This document shows positions 6,986 through 10,698 of a stretch of 10,698 bases of DNA, one piece after another. Under the pieces are notes generated by a model that had not been told where the DNA came from, made no database searches, and worked only from the letters and a program-made list of their open reading frames with translations. Position 1 is the first letter of the stretch; every line of letters starts with the position of its first letter. Location of the stretch: NCBI GenBank assembly GCA_036351435.1, contig JAZBPA010000266.1:1-10698 (forward strand). Reading direction: 5' to 3'. The DNA is from JAAUQA01 sp036351435 (GTDB taxonomy: Bacteria > Pseudomonadota > Gammaproteobacteria > Competibacterales > Competibacteraceae). A program made the position numbers and the translations under genes.

Positions 6986-7321
6986 ATGATGGATGCAGAA
7001 AACGTATTCACCGGCGCCACCCGTGGAGGTACAAAGTGGGTTCCGCAATTCGCCATTGAGTTGGATGAGTCAACCTGCATCGGTTGCGGTCGCTGCTACA
7101 AAGTCTGCCCGCGCGATGTGCTGACCATTGTCCAACGCGCTATGGACGATTCCGCCGACTTCGACGATGACGACGACGATGATTTCGATGACGATGAGGA
7201 CGATAGCGATAATTCCTTTATGACGCTATCCAATCCGATGGATTGCATCGGCTGCGAAGCCTGTTCACGAGTCTGTCCTAAGAAATGCTTCACCCATGCG
7301 CCGGAACCCTTAGCAGCGTGA
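6986..7321 (+). CDS. fdxB: Nif-specific 2[4Fe-4S] ferredoxin (ferredoxin III, FdxB type)
   Basis: This 111-aa ferredoxin has two cluster motifs, C-x2-C-x2-C-x3-C-P, with cysteines at 31, 34, 37, 41 and at 87, 90, 93, 97. It matches the nif-specific ferredoxin III family encoded after nifX and DUF269, thought to supply electrons or clusters for nitrogenase maturation. The N-terminus (FTGATRGGTKWVPQFAIELD) is typical of the family. The two motifs are separated by a segment (54-76) that is almost all Asp with a few Ser, Phe and Glu; at the DNA level it is a run of GAC/GAT codons. Family members often have an acidic linker, but this one is unusually pure and long. The start has a good AGAGGT site at 6975-6980 and two consecutive ATGs, at 6986 and 6989; either could be used. 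Confidence 0.93.
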   Translation: MMDAENVFTGATRGGTKWVPQFAIELDESTCIGCGRCYKVCPRDVLTIVQRAMDDSADFDDDDDDDFDDDEDDSDNSFMTLSNPMDCIGCEACSRVCPKKCFTHAPEPLAA

Positions 7322-7331
7322 TTCCTCTTGG

Positions 7332-8693
7332 TTACGGATCGGTGTCCTGCACCTGACATTGCAGCCGCCCTTCGGCCAGCAAGGCTTCGACCTGTTCACC
7401 CGGTTGGGTTTGAGCAGACTTGCGAATCACCTCATTGGTCTTAACGTGGCGCACGATGGCGTAACCGCGACCCAGCGTTTGTAAGGGACTGAGCGACTGC
7501 AAGGCTCGACCGGTCGCATCCAAACGCTGGGCCTTGCGTTCCAGATGGCGTTGCATGGTGTTCGTCAAGATCGCCACCAAGGTTTGATGGCGATCTTGCA
7601 AACGTTGGATAAGCGGTGCGGGTGTGCGCCCAAACAACCGCGTGTGCAATCCAGCCAACCGATTTTGCCCACGTTCCAGACGAATCCGCCAAGCGTAACG
7701 TAAGCGTAGCTCCAACTCATCCAGCCGCTGGGCACGATCCTGCAATTGACGGCCCGGATGCCGGCGGTGCAGTGCTTGTTCCAGCCAACCGAGACGTTGC
7801 CGGTCGGTAGCTAAGCGACGCGTCGTTGCAGCCGCAAAACGCTGTTCCAGCGTAGAGAACTTGCGCAACCATTCCAGACGATCGGGGCTGATCAATTCCG
7901 CTGCCGCCGAGGGGGTGGGTGCCCGCAGATCGGCGGCAAAATCGGCGATGGTGACATCGGTTTCATGACCCACCCCGCACACGATGGGAATCTCGCAAGC
8001 ATGGATAGCGCGGGCAACGACTTCTTCGTTGAACGACCATAAATCCTCCAGCGAACCGCCGCCCCGGACCAGCAACAGCACATCGCAATCCCGCCGTTCC
8101 GAAGCGAGGTTAAGGGCACGGGCGATCTGTGCCGCCGCGCCTTCCCCCTGCACCGCCACCGGATAAACCAGTATCGGTAAGGCGGGAAAGCGCCGTTGCA
8201 AAACGCTAAGCACATCGCGGATCGCGGCGCCGGTCGGCGAAGTAACGATGCCGACGCGTTTTGGAAAAGCGGGAATGGGGCGTTTATGCTCGGTGGAAAA
8301 TAACCCTTCCTGTTCCAAACGCAGCCGCAACGCGTCATAAGCCCGCCGCAATGCGCCGGCACCGGCTTCTTCCAGGTATTCGACAATCAGTTGAAAATCG
8401 CCGCGCGGCTCATACAGGCTGACGCGCGCCTGCACTAGCACCTGTTGCCCATTGGCAGGCGGGTTCCGTAAGGACATGGCGCGGTTACGAAACAAGGCAC
8501 AGCGTACCTGCGCCTTGGCATCCTTGAGGGAAAAATACCAATGACCCGAACCGGGGCGGGACAGGTTAGAGATTTCCCCTTCCAGCCAAATCAGCGCAAA
8601 GCGATTCTCCAGGCAATCGCGCGCTTCGCGGTTCAGGCGGGAGGGGGTGTAAATGTCGCGTTCCGAGGACATACTGTCGAACATGGCTGGCAC
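7332..8693 (-). CDS. xseA: Exodeoxyribonuclease VII large subunit
   Basis: XseA is the catalytic subunit of exonuclease VII, which with XseB degrades single-stranded DNA from both ends and acts in repair. The 453-aa protein has the N-terminal OB-fold DNA-binding domain (about residues 15-110, with EISNLSRPGSGHWYFSLKD and LYEPRGDFQLIVE), then the nuclease domain with GIVTSPTGAAIRDVL (148-162), VRGGGSLEDLWSFNEE (209-224) and GHETDVTIADFAADLRAPTP (242-261). An arginine- and glutamine-rich coiled-coil region and a conserved SPLQTLGRGYAIV near the C-terminus complete it. All regions match the family, and the length is usual. The longest start is a GTG at 8693 with GGAA just upstream; ATGs at 8684 and 8672 are alternatives, and the last best matches the E. 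coli N-terminus. xseB is not adjacent. It converges on the ferredoxin gene with a 10-bp gap and no evident terminator. Confidence 0.96.
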   Translation of the reverse strand: MPAMFDSMSSERDIYTPSRLNREARDCLENRFALIWLEGEISNLSRPGSGHWYFSLKDAKAQVRCALFRNRAMSLRNPPANGQQVLVQARVSLYEPRGDFQLIVEYLEEAGAGALRRAYDALRLRLEQEGLFSTEHKRPIPAFPKRVGIVTSPTGAAIRDVLSVLQRRFPALPILVYPVAVQGEGAAAQIARALNLASERRDCDVLLLVRGGGSLEDLWSFNEEVVARAIHACEIPIVCGVGHETDVTIADFAADLRAPTPSAAAELISPDRLEWLRKFSTLEQRFAAATTRRLATDRQRLGWLEQALHRRHPGRQLQDRAQRLDELELRLRYAWRIRLERGQNRLAGLHTRLFGRTPAPLIQRLQDRHQTLVAILTNTMQRHLERKAQRLDATGRALQSLSPLQTLGRGYAIVRHVKTNEVIRKSAQTQPGEQVEALLAEGRLQCQVQDTDP

Positions 8694-8764
8694 ATTTCCA
8701 ATATAACCGGCGAGTATGTCTCAGCAGGCTATGCCAACGCCCATTGAGAATACTCAGTGTGAGC

Positions 8765-8782
8765 GGTCCGATTTTGCGGACC
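8765..8782 (-). terminator. Hairpin between brnA and xseA
   Basis: GGTCCG (8765-8770) and CGGACC (8777-8782) form a 6-bp GC-rich stem with a 6-nt loop, downstream of the brnTA operon on its strand. No clear T-run follows on either strand, so intrinsic termination is possible but not proven. Confidence 0.35.
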
Positions 8783-8803
8783 CGTTTGCCGAGCGGTGTG
8801 AGG

Positions 8804-8826
8804 AGGGAGAGCTAAACACTCTCCCT
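8804..8826 (-). terminator. Second hairpin downstream of brnA
   Basis: AGGGAGAG (8804-8811) pairs with CTCTCCCT (8819-8826) around a 7-nt loop, 14 bp after the brnA stop. It is the stronger of two hairpins in the brnA-xseA gap and could end or attenuate brnTA transcription. It lacks a U-tract, so Rho-independent termination is uncertain; an mRNA 3' stabilising role is an alternative. Confidence 0.4.
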
Positions 8827-8840
8827 TGCCCGATTAGGCT

Positions 8841-9062
8841 CTACTCTGAAGCCCATTCCATTTTGAGCTTGCGATGATGTATCGCACAATCACGAAGGTA
8901 TAAGTTAATGAGGCTTTGATAAGGAATACCGGTTTCTTCCGCCATCGCTTTGAAATAGTCTACGGTGTCTTTGTCTAACCGCATAGTAACTGGTTGTTTT
9001 AGATGCTTAATAAAAGGGTTTTTGCGACCTTTCATGTTAGAAAAGTCATAATGGTCTCTCAT
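8841..9062 (-). CDS. brnA: BrnA-family antitoxin
   Basis: BrnA is the antitoxin of the BrnT-BrnA type II system: it binds and neutralises the BrnT ribonuclease and represses the operon. The 73-aa protein has the family N-terminus (MRDHYDFSNMKGRKNPF) and a ribbon-helix-helix DNA-binding region at about 25-56 (VTMRLDKDTVDYFKAMAEETGI, then PYQSLINLYLRDCA). The ATG at 9062 overlaps the brnT stop as ATGA and is preferred to a TTG at 9077, which would add five residues. Gene order toxin-then-antitoxin is the usual one for this family. Confidence 0.93.
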   Translation of the reverse strand: MRDHYDFSNMKGRKNPFIKHLKQPVTMRLDKDTVDYFKAMAEETGIPYQSLINLYLRDCAIHHRKLKMEWASE

Positions 9063-9352
9063 TTTCGCTGTTTCCAATAAGCTTGTTCTTCGTCTTTGTC
9101 GGCTTTTCTCGCTGAGATGATTCGAACGAGTGTTTCGCGCTCTCTAACACAATGGCAAACAACAAGAATTTGTGGTTTTAAGCTCAGCCCAAGTAGGATA
9201 AAGCGGTCTTCGTCATCTGAATGGTCTGGATCGTAAAATTGAATTGCGCTTTCATCATAAAAGGCCGTGCGGGCTTCTTCGAAAGAAACACCGTGTTTTT
9301 TGACGTTGACCTTTTCTTTCTTTTTGTCCCACTGGAACCGAAGTTCATTCAT
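9059..9352 (-). CDS. brnT: BrnT-family toxin (ribonuclease)
   Basis: BrnT toxins are small RelE-like ribonucleases that stop growth by cutting RNA when BrnA is lost. The 97-aa sequence has the family pattern FQWDKKKEKVNVKKHGVSFEEA at residues 6-27, an acidic DPDHSDDEDRFILLG stretch at 41-55, and the C-terminal LVRIISARKADKDEEQAYW (75-93), which contains the conserved Arg-Ile-Ile-Ser-Ala-Arg run. It is the first gene of the operon, ending in a 4-bp overlap with brnA. No good ribosome binding site precedes the ATG; instead there is a palindrome in that position, so start efficiency and repression may be linked. The gene is intact, with no frameshift. Confidence 0.93.
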   Translation of the reverse strand: MNELRFQWDKKKEKVNVKKHGVSFEEARTAFYDESAIQFYDPDHSDDEDRFILLGLSLKPQILVVCHCVRERETLVRIISARKADKDEEQAYWKQRK

Positions 9353-9354
9353 AC

Positions 9355-9365
9355 GTACATTGTAC
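9355..9365 (-). promoter_or_regulatory. Candidate BrnA operator palindrome
   Basis: GTACA-T-TGTAC is a perfect 5-bp inverted repeat with a one-base centre, starting 3 bp upstream of the brnT ATG. On the brnT strand it is adjacent to an AT-rich TATAAG (9370-9365) that could serve as a -10, giving a very short or leaderless message. Ribbon-helix-helix antitoxins of this family autoregulate through inverted repeats at the promoter. Assigning this palindrome to BrnA is inference from position. Confidence 0.45.
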
Positions 9366-9441
9366 TTATAGTAAATAGAAAGGCAAACGTTGCTTGGACC
9401 CTATTCTATTCTGAGGATGGGTTGTCGAACATGAAATGAAC

Positions 9442-9630
9442 TCACGCAATCTTTTCGAGGGATTCCGATGGAGTTCTTTTGCTCACTGAAAGAACCTCTA
9501 TACCAACAAGATGCCCCTCAGCATCATAGTCAGCGTTGATGCCAGGTTCGATTTCCTCTGTTCTCTCTACCGGTGCAGAAGAAATCTCGAAATAGGCTGC
9601 ATCCGCAGTCGGATCAAATTCGAACTTCAT
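9442..9630 (-). CDS. DUF2283 family small protein, putative antitoxin
   Basis: This 62-aa protein matches the DUF2283 family: an initial beta hairpin FDPTADAAYFEI (5-16), a middle ERTEEIEPGINADYDAEGHLVG region, and the GIEVLSVSKRTPSES ending. Function is not established; members are commonly encoded directly after a small DUF4258-type gene and the pairs are suspected toxin-antitoxin modules. Here the ATG overlaps the stop of such a gene as ATGA. The role as antitoxin is inferred from this arrangement only. Confidence 0.85.
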   Translation of the reverse strand: MKFEFDPTADAAYFEISSAPVERTEEIEPGINADYDAEGHLVGIEVLSVSKRTPSESLEKIA

Positions 9631-9914
9631 AGTGCTTTAGCCTTTGAATCGAAGAATGCAGTAACGACCGCAACAGGATGTACGGTTTCATTGTAGATTA
9701 CCCGGAGAATGCGAAATCCTTTTTCTGGAACAGGCCAGAGCGCATGAACGAGATCCGAATCTTGGATGTCCGGTTCGATTGTTGAGGGATTCTCCAATGC
9801 CTGGCGTATCCACACTTCCTTTATACTCGGCGCTGGCATCTTTTGCGAGCGTGATCTGTCAGAATGAAATCCATGCCGATCCAGGTGGTTTGTCGGCCTG
9901 AAGCTGGCTTTCAT
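9627..9914 (-). CDS. DUF4258-like small protein, putative toxin
   Basis: The 95-aa protein is read as DUF4258-like, a small RelE-fold-type family, from NHLDRHGFHSDRS near the N-terminus, an IRQALENPSTIEPDIQDSD stretch, FRILRVIYNETVHPVAVVTAF near the end, and pairing with DUF2283. The match is weaker than for the other genes. It overlaps the downstream gene by 4 bp and has a GAAG ribosome-binding-like sequence near its ATG. An internal ATG (residue 26, MPAPS) is an alternative start but would remove the conserved histidines and arginines. Toxin activity is inference. Confidence 0.65.
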   Translation of the reverse strand: MKASFRPTNHLDRHGFHSDRSRSQKMPAPSIKEVWIRQALENPSTIEPDIQDSDLVHALWPVPEKGFRILRVIYNETVHPVAVVTAFFDSKAKAL

Positions 9915-9999
9915 GGTCTTCGCTACTCTTCTTACGCCCGACGTTTAGCTTAAGCGGATGGCTTTGGAGCGCCAGCGGAAACGCAGGTCCGTGTTGAAG

Positions 10000-10698
10000 C
10001 TACTGTTCGCCATTCAGCCGACTGTTCTCATGAAGAAACTTCCGCACCGCTTTGCCACTTTCTGCGTCAAGCCCAAACATAGTGCTCATAAACACATGAT
10101 TGATTCCAGTGATATTCTTGATCTCTGCTGCCGTAAGAGGAGGTGACACTCTTTGAAAACTATGTAGCCTCATAAAGTATTCTTCGTCAGCATGCTCGGG
10201 CTTTCCATGATACGGAGCTTTTCTCAAATTCCCATCGGCTTCTCCTACGGCCACAATTCCGATACCCGACTGATAAAGAAAAACAACATCACTTTTCACA
10301 AGACGTTCAATCTTGAATTTCCAAGGATCAAAATACGCTGCGGCTTTTCCATTCGTCAGTATGTCGTCATGATCTTCTTGGCTGTTACTGATATTGGTGT
10401 TGAGGATGTAATAACCCTCAGCAATATCCTCATATGGATTATCACCAACTCTAAACGCTGACATTTCAAGTAACATTTCATTTTCTTTGCCAGTGTAAAC
10501 GCGATATACCCAAGGTTGAACATCCAAGCCGCATGAGCGCCAGTACTGAATACCTTCCCGAGTCCGATAGTCGAGACCATTTGTTATTACAACAAATACC
10601 TGTCTGCGATTAAAGTGTTCTTCCGATAATTCAATACCAAACTTTGCCGAGTGGGTATTTTTCAGCGACTGTGACGAATCAGTCGATTTTTTAAACCA
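10000..10698 (-). CDS. EVE/PUA-like domain protein, C-terminal part (runs off window)
   Basis: The frame is open from the right edge to the stop at 10000, so at least 232 residues are visible and the start is outside. A TTG at 10527 could be taken as a start, but the codons before it continue a sensible protein (QVFVVITNGLDYRTREGIQY, then WRSCGLDVQPWVYRVY), so it is internal. The first 55 or so visible residues look like the end of a separate alpha/beta domain, perhaps nuclease-like. The rest has YILNTNISNSQEDHDDIL, KAAAYFDPWKFKI (visible residues 118-130), SDVVFLYQSGIGIVAVGEAD (136-155), then EEYFMRLHSFQRVSPPLTAAEIK and NHVFMSTMFGLD. The VVFLYQSGIGIVAVGEA stretch resembles EVE/PUA-like domains, which bind modified bases in several restriction or RNA-related proteins. 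I do not recognise the full family. Its neighbours are toxin-antitoxin-type genes on the same strand. Confidence 0.7.
   Translation of the reverse strand, partial: WFKKSTDSSQSLKNTHSAKFGIELSEEHFNRRQVFVVITNGLDYRTREGIQYWRSCGLDVQPWVYRVYTGKENEMLLEMSAFRVGDNPYEDIAEGYYILNTNISNSQEDHDDILTNGKAAAYFDPWKFKIERLVKSDVVFLYQSGIGIVAVGEADGNLRKAPYHGKPEHADEEYFMRLHSFQRVSPPLTAAEIKNITGINHVFMSTMFGLDAESGKAVRKFLHENSRLNGEQ

Noticed and set aside
7096..7359. Serine-rich 87-aa frame on the - strand
   Set aside because: It is the complement of the Asp-codon run of the ferredoxin and has no independent support.
10525..10527. TTG start for the EVE-like gene
   Set aside because: The frame remains open to the window edge with plausible protein sequence, so this codon is internal.

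Overview
This window looks like the chromosome of a nitrogen-fixing proteobacterium, most likely a gammaproteobacterium. That rests on three things: a NifA/IHF/sigma-54 promoter of the classical proteobacterial type; the gene order nifE-nifN-nifX-DUF269-nif-specific ferredoxin, with an Azotobacter-like NifF; and an XseA very close to the gammaproteobacterial form. Genus cannot be fixed from the sequence alone. nifHDK and nifB are not in the window.

Layout. (1) Positions 1-414 are the leader-distal end of a CRISPR array read on the + strand (37-bp repeats, 34-36-bp spacers), ending in a truncated repeat; no cas gene is in the window. (2) A small unrecognised ORF (582-905, +) converges on ppk2 (921-1898, -), a class I-like polyphosphate kinase 2. 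(3) Positions 1899-2544 hold no gene, but the right-hand 190 bp carry a complete nif control region: a NifA upstream activator sequence (2355-2370), an IHF consensus site (2439-2451) and a -24/-12 sigma-54 promoter (2466-2481). (4) That promoter drives nifF (flavodoxin, 2545-3069), nifE (3141-4550), nifN (4543-5958), nifX (5915-6397), a DUF269 NifX-associated gene (6394-6903) and a 2[4Fe-4S] nif-specific ferredoxin (6986-7321). The genes overlap or are closely spaced, and together cover electron delivery to nitrogenase (NifF, ferredoxin) and FeMo-cofactor maturation (NifEN scaffold, NifX carrier, DUF269 protein). (5) xseA (7332-8693, -) converges on the nif operon with a 10-bp gap.

(6) From 8694 to the right edge the DNA is visibly AT-richer, and every gene is on the - strand: a brnT-brnA type II toxin-antitoxin operon (9059-9352 and 8841-9062), a second overlapping small-gene pair of DUF4258-like and DUF2283 type (9627-9914 and 9442-9630) that is a probable further toxin-antitoxin module, and the C-terminal part of a larger protein with an EVE/PUA-like segment (10000 to beyond 10698). 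This looks like a defence or toxin-antitoxin accessory segment beside conserved housekeeping and nif genes.

The strongest direct results are the intact NifA-IHF-sigma-54 promoter architecture, the exact match of the NifEN cluster-ligand cysteines to the Azotobacter positions, the aspartate-run insertion in the ferredoxin, and the off-edge EVE-like gene, whose reading frame stays open to the end of the window. I saw no wholly new system that the sequence alone can establish.
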